Shown here: positions 1-8,274 of the stretch, one piece after another
How the letters are laid out: each line of letters opens with the position of its first letter
How positions within the stretch are numbered: the stretch's first letter is position 1
Assembly: GCF_030347395.1 (NCBI RefSeq)
Contig: NZ_CP128170.1
Span: forward strand, 3,038,001-3,102,000
Source of the DNA: Microbacterium sp. ET2
Lineage (GTDB): Bacteria; Actinomycetota; Actinomycetes; Actinomycetales; Microbacteriaceae
DNA: 64,000 bases
Reading direction: 5' to 3'
Position numbers and translations under genes: made by a program
The notes under the pieces: generated by a model
Told to the model about the DNA's origin: nothing
The model's database searches: none
What the model saw: only the letters and a program-made list of their open reading frames with translations

Positions 1-386
1 TGGGGAAGGATCGCACCGGGGTCACTGTCGCCATCGCGCTCGCCGCGGCGGGCGTCGACCGCGAGGCGATCATCGCCGACTACGCCCGCACCGAGGGGCT
101 GCTGCCCGAGTGGCGCAACCGCGACATCGTGGCGCGGCTGAAGCAGCGGCATCCCGAAGCCGTTCATCTGGAGGAACTGGCCACCCGGTCTCCGGCGCCG
201 GTGATGCGCGCGTTCCTCGACGACCTGGAGAAGCGGTACGGGTCGGCGGCCGGCTTCCTCCTGGCGCACGGGCTGACCGATCAGGAGGTGCAGCGGCTTC
301 GCGGCGTGTTGGTGGAGGAGGATGGCACCGTCGCCGAGCGCGCCGCCGCCGCCGAGAAAGACCTCGCGTCGAACGATTCAGGTTAG
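1..386 (+). CDS. Tyrosine-protein phosphatase, C-terminal part (cut by window edge)
   Basis: Only the last ~128 codons are present; the reading frame is open from base 3. The first visible residues, GKDRTG, are the end of the HCxxGKDRTG phosphate-binding loop of the DSP-like tyrosine/serine phosphatase family found across actinobacteria, so the catalytic Cys lies just outside the window. The remainder (DYARTEGLLPEWR, later a helical segment) fits the C-terminal helices of that family. The likely role is a cytosolic phosphotyrosine or phosphoinositide-type phosphatase; the substrate cannot be read from sequence. The stop lies within the putative iron box of the next gene. Confidence 0.8.
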   Translation, partial: GKDRTGVTVAIALAAAGVDREAIIADYARTEGLLPEWRNRDIVARLKQRHPEAVHLEELATRSPAPVMRAFLDDLEKRYGSAAGFLLAHGLTDQEVQRLRGVLVEEDGTVAERAAAAEKDLASNDSG

Positions 387-410
387 GCAACCCTTCCTCG
401 GCGGTATAGT
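378..410 (+). promoter_or_regulatory. Promoter with DtxR/IdeR-like iron box ahead of the SIP-domain gene
   Basis: Bases 378-396 match 14 of 19 positions of the DtxR/IdeR consensus TTAGGTTAGGCTAACCTAA, with a perfect 9-base core AGGTTAGGC. A -10 box TATAGT lies at 405-410, so the box would cover the -35 region. The ATG at 420 is nine bases behind the -10, implying a leaderless mRNA. Iron-dependent repression is inferred from the box position and from the siderophore-related gene downstream. Confidence 0.55.
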
Positions 411-419
411 GGTGGGGTC

Positions 420-896
420 ATGTCGAAGATCATCCCGTCGCTCACCGAGCACAACACCGCCGCGTGCCGTTCCTCGCGGCACACGCGTGTGCAGCATGTG
501 ATCGCCGCCGACGAATCGTCGTTGGTCGAGCTCGAGACGCTGCTGGCGACCCTCCCGCTGTGCTCGACCGGACGGGTATTCATCGAGATCCCCGACGACG
601 CCTCCCGCAGCGACATCGCTGTTCCGCCGCGGATGGTGCTCACCTGGCTCGATCGCTCGCGCCGCAGCGGCGCACCCGGCACGGGGCGCGGCTGCGCCTC
701 GGGCGAGGCTCTGTCCCGCGCGGTGATCGCGTGGGCCGACGAGATGCTCTGCGACGACGGCGACGCCACGCGCATTCATCTGCTGGGCGGCTACCTCGGG
801 ACCGTCGACATCGTCGAACACCTCACCGGGGTGCGCGGGATCGACCCCTCGCACATCTACACGCCGGCTCGCTACGGCCTCAGCTCCGCGCGCTGA
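420..896 (+). CDS. SIP-domain (siderophore-interacting-like) protein
   Basis: A 158-residue cytosolic protein. It resembles the C-terminal NAD(P)H-binding (SIP, PF04954-type) domain of siderophore-interacting ferric reductases: HVIAADESSLVELE near the start and the closing motif LLGGYLGTVDIVEHL ... YTPARYGL. The N-terminal FAD-binding barrel of full-length SIP proteins is missing, so it may act as a partner or regulator rather than a complete reductase. The start follows a -10 box by nine bases with no ribosome binding site, as in a leaderless transcript. The 3' end overlaps the convergent gene by 17 bases. Iron control is suggested by the DtxR-like box upstream. Family assignment is fairly secure; function is inferred. 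Confidence 0.8.
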   Translation: MSKIIPSLTEHNTAACRSSRHTRVQHVIAADESSLVELETLLATLPLCSTGRVFIEIPDDASRSDIAVPPRMVLTWLDRSRRSGAPGTGRGCASGEALSRAVIAWADEMLCDDGDATRIHLLGGYLGTVDIVEHLTGVRGIDPSHIYTPARYGLSSAR

Positions 897-1305
897 CGCG
901 TCCGGGCCGGCGCGGAAGGTAGCGGCCGTCCTCCAGGCCCGCCTGGATCTCGAAGCGGTTGCGCAAAGGATCACGCCCCGCCAGCAGGTAGAGGACGGGC
1001 ATGAGGAACCCGTACCGGCGCCACTGTCGCTTATGCACCGCCTCGTGCGTGAGGAGCGGGTCGTCGATCGTGCCCGTGCCGGTGAGGAAGCAGTCGCCGA
1101 CGCACACTCCGCCGCGCGCGAAGGTCCACTTCGGCATGCCGCGGAAGACGAGCAGACCACCCCGGCGCTCGACCCTGCCGGTGCTCCACAGCGCGCCCCA
1201 CACGCGGCCGAGGGCGCACCCGTAGAGGTACCCGAGGTAGCTGACCGGCGAGTCGAGAAGAACGGAAGGGATGAACCGGTCGGGGTCTGTGCGGTCGTCG
1301 CTCAC
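880..1305 (-). CDS. Small HExxH-motif protein (hypothetical, often labelled Fe-S oxidoreductase)
   Basis: 141 residues. I recognise it as a conserved actinobacterial protein commonly given the label Fe-S oxidoreductase, but no Fe-S cysteine motif is visible. What is visible is HEAVHKRQWRRYG, an HExxH metal-binding motif, followed by a conserved RDPLRNRFEIQAGLEDGRY segment whose Glu could be a third zinc ligand. This would suggest a minimal metallopeptidase-like fold; activity is unproven. The GTG start overlaps the stop of the upstream arginase-family gene (GTGA), so the two are translationally coupled. Confidence 0.75.
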   Translation of the reverse strand: MSDDRTDPDRFIPSVLLDSPVSYLGYLYGCALGRVWGALWSTGRVERRGGLLVFRGMPKWTFARGGVCVGDCFLTGTGTIDDPLLTHEAVHKRQWRRYGFLMPVLYLLAGRDPLRNRFEIQAGLEDGRYLPRRPGRVSARS

Positions 1306-2114
1306 GCCAACGCCCCGACGATGCGCAGGATCGCGCCGAGATCGTCGACGGCGACCTCGGGTTCGCTCGGGGAGAACTCGGTGAGTGTCGCTCCCGCGAG
1401 GGGGAGGCGGGCGCGCACGGCGCGGATCGTGCCGACGACCTGCTCCACGGTGGCTCCGAAGGGCACCGGATGACTCACCCCGCTGATCAGCCCTGGGTCG
1501 AGCACGTCGAGGTCGACGTGGATGTACACGCGGCTCGCCCCGGTCGCAGCCACCGCCTCGGCGACGGCTTCGGGGTCGGCGAGGGTTTCGGCGCCGAGGA
1601 GGGTGATCCCGGATGCCGGGGCGAAGTCCTCCTCCTCGGGGTCGAATTCGCGGGTTCCCGCGAGGATCACGCGATCCGCCGGCAGCGGCGGGTTCAGAGC
1701 CAGCCCCACGGGGGCGTCGCCGAGGAGCGCACGCACGACCATGCCGTGGAACGCGCCGCTCGGCGAGGTCGACGGCGTCTGCAGGTCGGCGTGAGCGTCG
1801 AGCCACAGGACGGTCACATCGGCGGTGTCGAGGGCAGCGAGGGAGGGGAGGGCGACCCCGCAGTCACCGCCGATCACGACCGCGGGCCCTTCGCCGTCGG
1901 CGACAGCGCGGGAGACAAGCTCGGCGATGCGGGTCAGCGAGCTGAATCTGCGCACTCCCGAGCCGAGCTCCTCGCCGGCCTCGGCGGGGACGTCGAGGAT
2001 CGTCGTGGCGGCGCGCGGGAGGTCGCCGGCGATCGCCAGCGCCCCGTCGACCAGACGCATCGCCCGCGACGACGACGACCCCTGCCACTGCGGGACGACG
2101 ATGAAGCGTGCCAC
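1302..2114 (-). CDS. Arginase/agmatinase family protein
   Basis: 270 residues of the ureohydrolase fold, which hydrolyses guanidino compounds with a binuclear Mn centre. Metal-site motifs are present in order: GGDCGV, LDAHADLQ, AFHGM and HVDLDVLDPG. The first motif carries Cys where classical arginases have His (GGDHS), a variant that separates this actinobacterial subgroup and makes the substrate uncertain. The GTG start is preceded by AAAGGAG five bases upstream; a longer reading frame exists but lacks such a site. It is the first gene of a two-gene unit with the HExxH protein downstream. Confidence 0.85.
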   Translation of the reverse strand: MARFIVVPQWQGSSSSRAMRLVDGALAIAGDLPRAATTILDVPAEAGEELGSGVRRFSSLTRIAELVSRAVADGEGPAVVIGGDCGVALPSLAALDTADVTVLWLDAHADLQTPSTSPSGAFHGMVVRALLGDAPVGLALNPPLPADRVILAGTREFDPEEEDFAPASGITLLGAETLADPEAVAEAVAATGASRVYIHVDLDVLDPGLISGVSHPVPFGATVEQVVGTIRAVRARLPLAGATLTEFSPSEPEVAVDDLGAILRIVGALA

Positions 2115-2179
2115 GTCGACTCCTTTCGTGAGAACGGCGACGGGGGTGGGCGATCGTGCGCCCACCCCCGTCGATGCGA

Positions 2180-2935
2180 TCAGACCGCGTCGGGGCTGGC
2201 CGGCAGAGCCTGCGGCGTCGAGCCCCCGGTCTTCAGCGCGGCCAGGCGCGCCTCGACCTCGGTGAGCTCACCGACGTCCTCCAGGGCGGTGAACTGGGCG
2301 TCCAGGCTCGAGGCGGCCAGTTCCTGCTTCCCCTGGGCGAGGGCCTCCTGACGGCGGACCTTGTCCTCGAACCGGCCGAGCTCGCTCGTGGGGTCGAGCA
2401 CGTCGATCGAGCGGACCGCGTCGTGCACCTTCGTCTGGGCCTCGGCGACCTTCGCGCGCGACAGCAGCTCGGAGCGCTTGGACTTCAGCTGGTCCAGCTT
2501 CTGCTTCATACCGTTGAGGCCGTCCTTGAGCTTGTCGACGACCTCGGTCTGGGTGGCGATGGTCGGGGCAATCGCCCGAGCCTCGTTCTCCTCGCTGATC
2601 TGGCGCTGCAGCGCGATCTTGGCCAGATTGTCGAACTTGTCGGCGTCGACGGTGTTGCCCTGGGTCCGCAGCTCGTCGGCCTTCCGGCTGGCCGCGAGCG
2701 CCTTGTTGCCCCACTCGGCCGCCGCCTGCACGTCCTCCTGGTGGTCGCGCTCGAGCAGGCGCAGGTTGCCGATGGTCTCGGCGATCGCCGACTCCGCGTC
2801 GGCGATGGAATTGGTGTAGTCGCGCACCAGCTGATCGAGCATCTTCTGCGGATCCTCGGCCTGGTCGATGAGGGCGTTGATGTTCGCTCGCACGAGCGTG
2901 GAGATGCGACCGAAGATGGACTGCTTGGCCATCAT
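2180..2935 (-). CDS. PspA/IM30 family membrane-stress protein
   Basis: 251 residues, almost entirely helical coiled coil, typical of PspA/IM30/Vipp1, which bind the inner face of the membrane and stabilise it under envelope stress. Family features include the amphipathic N-terminus (SIFGRISTLVRANINALID) and the heptad-rich middle. The start is ATGATG at 2935 (or 2932) behind AGGAAGG. It lies directly downstream of the TPM-domain gene on the same strand; PspA and TPM-domain proteins are frequent neighbours in actinobacteria, so a shared membrane-maintenance role is likely. Confidence 0.92.
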   Translation of the reverse strand: MMAKQSIFGRISTLVRANINALIDQAEDPQKMLDQLVRDYTNSIADAESAIAETIGNLRLLERDHQEDVQAAAEWGNKALAASRKADELRTQGNTVDADKFDNLAKIALQRQISEENEARAIAPTIATQTEVVDKLKDGLNGMKQKLDQLKSKRSELLSRAKVAEAQTKVHDAVRSIDVLDPTSELGRFEDKVRRQEALAQGKQELAASSLDAQFTALEDVGELTEVEARLAALKTGGSTPQALPASPDAV

Positions 2936-3023
2936 GTTTCCTTCCTGTCGGTACGTGGGGTGAGCCGGAGCTCGGGGTCGAACGATGTCGGTGCCGGTGG
3001 TGGGTCCGGACGTGGGCGGCGGA

Positions 3024-5019
3024 TCAGAAGCGGCCACCTCCGCGGCGCCCGCGGGTGCCGCCCCCTCCGAAGCTACCGGTGCGGAAGCCGCCGCCCGATC
3101 GACGTCCGCCGAAGGAGGCGGACCCGCCGGAGCGCCTCGAGGAACCGCCCCCTCCGCTGCGGAGGGAGTTGACGACGATACCGCCGAGGATCGCCCCGAG
3201 GATGTCGCTGCCGCCGCCTCCGGCGCGACCGCCGCCGAACATGCCGTCGCTGCCGTATCCGCCCCCGTCGAAGGCGCCGACGTCTCGTTGGGCCGTGGCC
3301 AGGGCCTCGTCGGCGAGGGCCTGGGCGCGCTGAGCCTCGGCCAGTGCGGCGCGCGGATCGGAGGTCTGGAGCTGCTCGGCGCGGACGGCGGCGGCGCCGG
3401 CCTCGGCGAGCCGGGTGCGTGCGTTCGCGCCCACCGCCCCGCGCCTGGTCATGATGTAGTCCTCGGCGGCGGCGACCCGGGCGCGAGCGCCGGCGAGGGT
3501 GCGGGAGAGCGCCTCGGTCAGCCGGTGCTGCTCGGCCTGGGCGTCGCGGATGCCCGCCACGAGTGCGTCCAGCTGCTGATCGGCGGCCTGGAGCCGCTGC
3601 AGTGTGGCGAATGGGTCACGGGGGCTCGCCGACAGTTCGTCGCGGGCGAGCCCGGTGACCTGCCGCGTGGCGGCGACGGCAGCAGCGACCTGTCCGTCGG
3701 GGTCGGGGAGCACCCCCGACGCGGCCGTCTCTCGCTCGAGCTCGGCGATGAGATCGGATGCCGCGGTCTCGGCGGCACTCAGATCGGTTGCCAGCTTCTC
3801 CACCGCGTTCTCGAGCACCTCGGCCTGATCGACCGCCTCCTCGGCGGCGCGGATCCCGACGGCGGCCTCGCCGCCGTCGCCGCCGTCCAGCGCAGTGCGT
3901 GCCTCGGCCAGCTGCTGCTCGGCGAACCCCAGACGCTGGCGCGCCTGATCGACGTTGTCGGCGACGGCGCTGAGGGCGGTGTCGCGGTAGGTCGTGCGCA
4001 GCTGCGACATCCGCTCCTCGGCATCGCCGAGCCGGGCGACCGCGCGCTCACGCTCACCCGCGACCCGGGTGAGCGCCTCGGGGGCGGTGCGCTCGAGCTC
4101 GCGCAGCTCATCGAAGTCTGCGGCCTTCTCGTCGAGCCCGGCGTTGGCGTTCTGGCAGAGCTGGAGGATGCGCTCGTTCCACTCGCGACGCTCGGCGTCG
4201 GTGTCGGCGATCTCGTCGTCGAGGCGCTGCTTGAGCGTGAAGGCCTCGGCGAGCCTGCGCCTTGGCGGTGTCGAGGGCGGCGACGAAGTCGGCGGTGGCG
4301 TCGTCGCCGAACTGCGCGCGGGCGAAGCCGAGCTCCTGCTCGCTCGTGCGGACGGCGTCGTCGGTGTCGACGAGCGCGGAGGAAGCCTGGCGTTCGAGGT
4401 CGGCGAGCGGCACCTGCGGGGCGTCTGCGGCGCCTGACCGCTGGCTGGGGCCGGCGGCGCGGCGGCGGCGCACGACGAGCCAGATGATGACCACGGCGGC
4501 GATTCCCACCAGCACGAGGACGAAGATCCATCCCGCTCCGGCGCCGGAGGTGGTGGCGGACTCGAAACCGGCGACCGTCGTCGTCACGGCACCCACCCAG
4601 TCTCCGTCGCGGAGGAAGGGTCGGATCTCTCCTTCGATGGCGGTCAGCTCGTCCGCCGACACCGGGCCAGCGCTGTCGGCGGAGATGTAGTACTCCCGCC
4701 CGTCGGTCGAGACCGCGAGCACGTACTGGTCGACGCCGAGGCCGTTGCGAGAGGCCACCTCGTCGGCCCACTGCTGGCTGTCCTCGGGGTTGGTGAACTC
4801 CGAGACGAACACGGCGTAGAGGTCGATGCCGGTCTGGTCGTACAGCTCGGCGAGCTGATCCTGGACGGCTGATTCCTGAGCCTGGTCGAGCACGTCCGAC
4901 TCATCGACCACGTACCCGGCGCCCAGCTCCACCGGGTCGGTCGCCGAAGCGGCGGGCCCGACCGCCACGAGGATCATCGTCAGCGCCGCCGTGACCGCCG
5001 CCGCCCATCGCGCACGCAT
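3024..5019 (-). pseudogene. TPM-domain membrane protein, apparently frameshifted
   Basis: The N-terminal frame encodes a signal peptide (residues 1-26), an extracytoplasmic TPM domain (about 35-160), a transmembrane helix (~175-197) followed by RRRR, and the start of a coiled coil. It then runs into a second frame that continues the coiled coil (RLAEAFTLKQRLDDE...) and ends in a Gly/Ser/Arg-rich tail. The switch is at about 4256: one extra base (T on the + strand) in GCGC-A-GGCTCGCC explains it, and removing it restores one protein of about 664 residues. No slippery heptamer is visible. Start at 5019 has GGGAGG upstream. It may be a genuine mutation or a sequencing error. Confidence 0.75.
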
Positions 5020-5159
5020 GGATCAGCCTCCCACCGTGAGTCTATGCAGGGGTGCTCACCGGACGGTAGGGAAACGTCCAGGCTCAGCCCAGGGGCGGGT
5101 CGCTGCAGCGCGCGGCGACGGCGCGCGGGTAAGGTCTTCTCCGCCTCGGAGGGGAGCAG

Positions 5160-6005
5160 ATGGACGATCGATACGGTGGCGACGTGCTGTCGGCAGGCTG
5201 GCGCGAGCGCGGCCGTCCGGTGGTGGCGCGCGTGGCCGCGGAGCGCGACCTCGTCGTCGAAGTCGCCGACGACGGGTTCTGCGGAGCCGTGACCGGCGTC
5301 ACCGGCGGACTGGTCGAACTCGAGGACCGCCTCGGGCGGCGGCGGGTGTTCCCCCTCGGCCCCGGGTTCCTCATCGACGGCGCCGACGTGATCCTCGACC
5401 CGCCGCGCCCCGCAGCGGCATCGGCGCCGCGGCGCACCGCATCGGGATCGTTCGCCGTCGCCGACGCGCGGGCCCGGACGGCCCGGGCGAGCCGCATCCT
5501 CGTCGAGGGACGACACGATGCCGAACTGGTCGAGAAGGTCTGGGGAGACGATCTGCGAGCCGAGGGCGTGGTGGTCGAGTACCTGGAAGGGGTCGACCAC
5601 CTCGCCGATGTCCTCGACGCCGATCCGCCCCGTTCCGACCGCCGCTACGGCGTGCTCGTCGACCACCTCGTGCCGGGCTCGAAGGAGTCGCGACTGGCGG
5701 CCGCCGTCGTGGCGTCCCGCCACGGGCCCTTCCTGCGGATCGTGGGGCATCCCTTCGTCGACGTGTGGCAGTGCGTCACGCCTCGGGCGATGGGGATCAC
5801 CGCGTGGCCCGAGGTGCCCCGGGACATCGAGTTCAAGGTCGGTGTCTGCCGGGCGCTCGGCTGGCCCGCGCGGGATCAGGTCGACATCGCCCGCGCCTGG
5901 CAGCGGATTCTCAGACGGGTGAGCTCGTACCGTGACCTCGAACCGGCGCTTCTCGGGCGTGTGGAGGAGCTCATCGATTTCGTGACCGAACCCGGCGCCG
6001 CATGA
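5160..6005 (+). CDS. DUF3097 family protein
   Basis: 281 residues, matching the actinobacteria-restricted DUF3097 family of unknown function. The N-terminal third is a small beta-rich region. The middle holds ILVEGRHDAELVEKVWG, followed by acidic turns (GVDHLAD, VLVDHLVPGSKES) that recall a TOPRIM-like fold; this is an inference from motif spacing only. The ATG follows GGAGGGGAGC. It is divergent from the TPM/PspA genes and 20 bases ahead of trmB, with which it may be co-transcribed, although trmB has its own -10 box. Confidence 0.85.
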   Translation: MDDRYGGDVLSAGWRERGRPVVARVAAERDLVVEVADDGFCGAVTGVTGGLVELEDRLGRRRVFPLGPGFLIDGADVILDPPRPAAASAPRRTASGSFAVADARARTARASRILVEGRHDAELVEKVWGDDLRAEGVVVEYLEGVDHLADVLDADPPRSDRRYGVLVDHLVPGSKESRLAAAVVASRHGPFLRIVGHPFVDVWQCVTPRAMGITAWPEVPRDIEFKVGVCRALGWPARDQVDIARAWQRILRRVSSYRDLEPALLGRVEELIDFVTEPGAA

Positions 6006-6025
6006 GGGGTCGGTAGCCTGGGGGC

Positions 6026-6760
6026 ATGCCCGAAGCCACCGACGTCCGCGTCTTCCGTGAGCGGCCGGTGTCGTTCGTCCGGCGCAGCGGCCGGATGTCC
6101 GAGGCCCAGGAACGCGCCTGGGCGGAGCTTTCGGCGCACTACCTGCTGCAGATCGAGCGAGGGGATGCCGCCACGAGCGTACGGCCGGGTGCCGTGATCG
6201 ATCCCGTGCGCGTGTTCGGCCGCACCGCACCCCTCGTGGTCGAGATCGGGTCGGGCCAGGGGCACGCGATCGTTCACGCCGCGGCATCCCGTCCCGACAG
6301 CGACTTCCTCGCCGTCGAGGTCTTCAGGGCGGGCCTTGCCCGCACGATGCTCGATGCCGACCGCGCGGGCGCGCGGAACCTCCGCCTGGCCGAGGCCAAC
6401 GCGCCCGAGGTGCTGGAGCACCTGCTGCCGGCGGGCTCGGTGGACGAGCTGTGGATCTTCTTCCCCGACCCGTGGCACAAGAAGCGGCATACCAAACGTC
6501 GACTCATCGACGCGGATTTCGCCCCCTTGGTCCGGCAGGCGCTCCGCCCCGGCGGCGTCGCGCGACTGGCCACCGACTGGGAGGATTACGCGAGGCAGAT
6601 GCGCGTCGTGTTCGATGAGGCGCAGGGATTCACGCGCGATTTCGCAGGGGAGTGGGCCGAGCGCCACCCCGGGCGGGTACTCACCGCGTTCGAGCGCAAG
6701 GGTGAGCGGGCGGGGCGCGCGATCCGCGACCTCGCCTACCGTGCCGCCGGCGGGCACTGA
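6026..6760 (+). CDS. trmB: tRNA (guanine-N7-)-methyltransferase
   Basis: 244 residues, full length. The enzyme uses S-adenosylmethionine to make m7G46 in the variable loop of tRNAs. The SAM-binding motif VVEIGSGQGH is at residues 71-80 and the family signature FPDPWHKKRHTKRR at 146-159. The ATG lies six bases behind a -10 box TAGCCT (6014-6019), which implies a leaderless transcript. The stop overlaps the next start (TGATG), coupling it to the CPBP-type gene. Confidence 0.95.
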   Translation: MPEATDVRVFRERPVSFVRRSGRMSEAQERAWAELSAHYLLQIERGDAATSVRPGAVIDPVRVFGRTAPLVVEIGSGQGHAIVHAAASRPDSDFLAVEVFRAGLARTMLDADRAGARNLRLAEANAPEVLEHLLPAGSVDELWIFFPDPWHKKRHTKRRLIDADFAPLVRQALRPGGVARLATDWEDYARQMRVVFDEAQGFTRDFAGEWAERHPGRVLTAFERKGERAGRAIRDLAYRAAGGH

Positions 6761-7668
6761 TGCCCGCGCTTCCCGAGGTCGCGACCCTCCACCGCCCGGC
6801 GCTGTCGGCGAAACTCGCCCCGGCCATCCTGGTCTGTCTCGCCGCGCCGGCGTTCTTCGTCCTCCTGATGCCCTGGCTCGGGTGGATCCTCCTGGCCGCG
6901 GGCCTGGTCGCAGCGTTCCTGGTCGAGCGATCCGACGCCCGCCGTACGATGACCACGGGCACGGCCGCCGAGGGGTTCGAGGGGCGTCGGCCCCCCGGCA
7001 TCCTTCGCGACCTGTCTCTCATCGCCGCCGGTCTGCTCATCGTCAGTGCCATCCCGCTCAAGGCCGAACTCGACAACATCGCCATGCTGCGGTTCACCGT
7101 GGCCCTCGGCGGAGCGGTGCTGGTGCCCTACCTGATCTCGCGATTCGTGTATCGCGATTACGCCATCCGCTTCCCGTGGCGAGGCGGGGGCCGCTGGACC
7201 TCGCTGCAGTGGGGCTGGCTCGTGGGCGTGCTGGTGCTCGGCTGGCTGATCCTGCCGTTCTACTTCATCACCTCGGGGGTCTACCAGAACTGGCCGGTCG
7301 TGGACACCCCCGACCTCATCGCACGACTGTTCGTCGGCGTCGGCGCGGTGGGCATCTGGGACGAGCTGTTCTTCATCTGCACGTGCTTCGCGCTCCTTCG
7401 CCGCCACTTCCCCGACGTGCAGGCCAACGTGCTGCAGTCGATCATCTTCGTGTCGTTCCTGTGGGAACTGGGCTACCGCGCGTGGGGTCCGGTGCTCACC
7501 ATCCCCTTCGCGCTTCTGCAGGGCTACATCTTCATGCGCACGCGGTCGCTCGCCTACGTCGTCACGGTGCATCTGCTCTTCGACGCGGTGGTGTTCGCCG
7601 TGCTCGTGCACGCGCACAATCCGGGCCTGCTCGACGGACTGTTCTTCGTACCCAGCCCCGCCGGCTGA
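6760..7668 (+). CDS. CPBP family intramembrane protein with degenerate active site
   Basis: 302 residues with about eight hydrophobic helices. The C-terminal half resembles CAAX-protease/bacteriocin-processing (CPBP) glutamic intramembrane proteases. The first catalytic motif, normally EExxxR, reads DELFFIC near residues 201-207; the second, normally FxxxH, reads FLWELG; the third retains His as HLLFD near residue 272. The changes suggest weak or lost protease activity, or a divergent subclass. The start overlaps the trmB stop. Confidence 0.75.
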   Translation: MPALPEVATLHRPALSAKLAPAILVCLAAPAFFVLLMPWLGWILLAAGLVAAFLVERSDARRTMTTGTAAEGFEGRRPPGILRDLSLIAAGLLIVSAIPLKAELDNIAMLRFTVALGGAVLVPYLISRFVYRDYAIRFPWRGGGRWTSLQWGWLVGVLVLGWLILPFYFITSGVYQNWPVVDTPDLIARLFVGVGAVGIWDELFFICTCFALLRRHFPDVQANVLQSIIFVSFLWELGYRAWGPVLTIPFALLQGYIFMRTRSLAYVVTVHLLFDAVVFAVLVHAHNPGLLDGLFFVPSPAG

Positions 7669-7694
7669 GCCCGGCCGGGGACGGCCCGATCCCC

Positions 7695-7736
7695 GGGACC
7701 TTGGTCCCTGCCTGCGTCGCGCCACCGCCCTAGCGT
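7695..7736 (+). promoter_or_regulatory. DevR/DosR-like palindrome and -10 box of the DUF7144 operon
   Basis: GGGACCTTGGTCCC at 7695-7708 has two perfect 6-base arms around TT and differs from the DevR/DosR consensus GGGACTWWAGTCCC at two positions. A -10 box TAGCGT follows at 7731-7736. With a start site near 7743 the palindrome is centred near -41.5, the place where a response regulator activates by overlapping the -35 element. The regulator itself is not in the window. Confidence 0.5.
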
Positions 7737-7791
7737 CAGGACATCGCCCCACTGCGCGGAGGGGCCGAGTCGCCGAGGCTGGAGGAGCGAG

Positions 7792-8217
7792 ATGAGCACT
7801 GTCAGAACCACGGGCATGGATACCGCCGAGACCACCGGATGGGCCGGATGGGTCGTCTTCGCCGGCGTGATCCTCCTCGTCAGCGGGGTCTTCAGCGCCG
7901 TCCAGGGTCTGGTTGCCCTCATCGGTCCGGACGCGTACTACGTGATGGCCGGCGGATCGCTGTGGCTGATGAATGTCGCCGGCTGGGGCTGGTGGAACCT
8001 CATCGTCGGGACTCTTCTCGTCCTCACGGCCATCGCGCTGTTCGCCGGGCAGACCTGGGCGCGTGTCATCGCCGTCGTCCTCGCGGTCCTCAGTGCCGTC
8101 GGCCAGCTCATGCTGATCCCGGCTCAACCCTGGTGGTCGCTGATCGTCATCGCGATCGATGTGGTCATCATCTACGCGCTGACGGTCCACGGCCGCGAGC
8201 TGCGCACCGACGTCTGA
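7792..8217 (+). CDS. DUF7144 family membrane protein
   Basis: 141 residues with four predicted transmembrane helices (about 20-42, 65-85, 88-108, 113-133) and an aromatic loop SLWLMNVAGWGWWN typical of this small actinobacterial membrane family. The function is unknown; members often sit beside stress-type genes. An AGGAG motif lies nine bases before the ATG. It heads a probable three-gene operon with the DUF6325 remnant and the SHOCT protein, behind the DevR-like box. Confidence 0.8.
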   Translation: MSTVRTTGMDTAETTGWAGWVVFAGVILLVSGVFSAVQGLVALIGPDAYYVMAGGSLWLMNVAGWGWWNLIVGTLLVLTAIALFAGQTWARVIAVVLAVLSAVGQLMLIPAQPWWSLIVIAIDVVIIYALTVHGRELRTDV

Positions 8218-8274
8218 AACGATGCGGCGCACTTCGGCCCGACGGGTCGTCGGCGCGCGGAAGAGGAAATGCCC

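Noticed and set aside
4240-4275. Programmed ribosomal frameshift in the TPM gene
   Set aside because: No slippery heptamer, internal ribosome site or following pseudoknot could be seen around the shift point.
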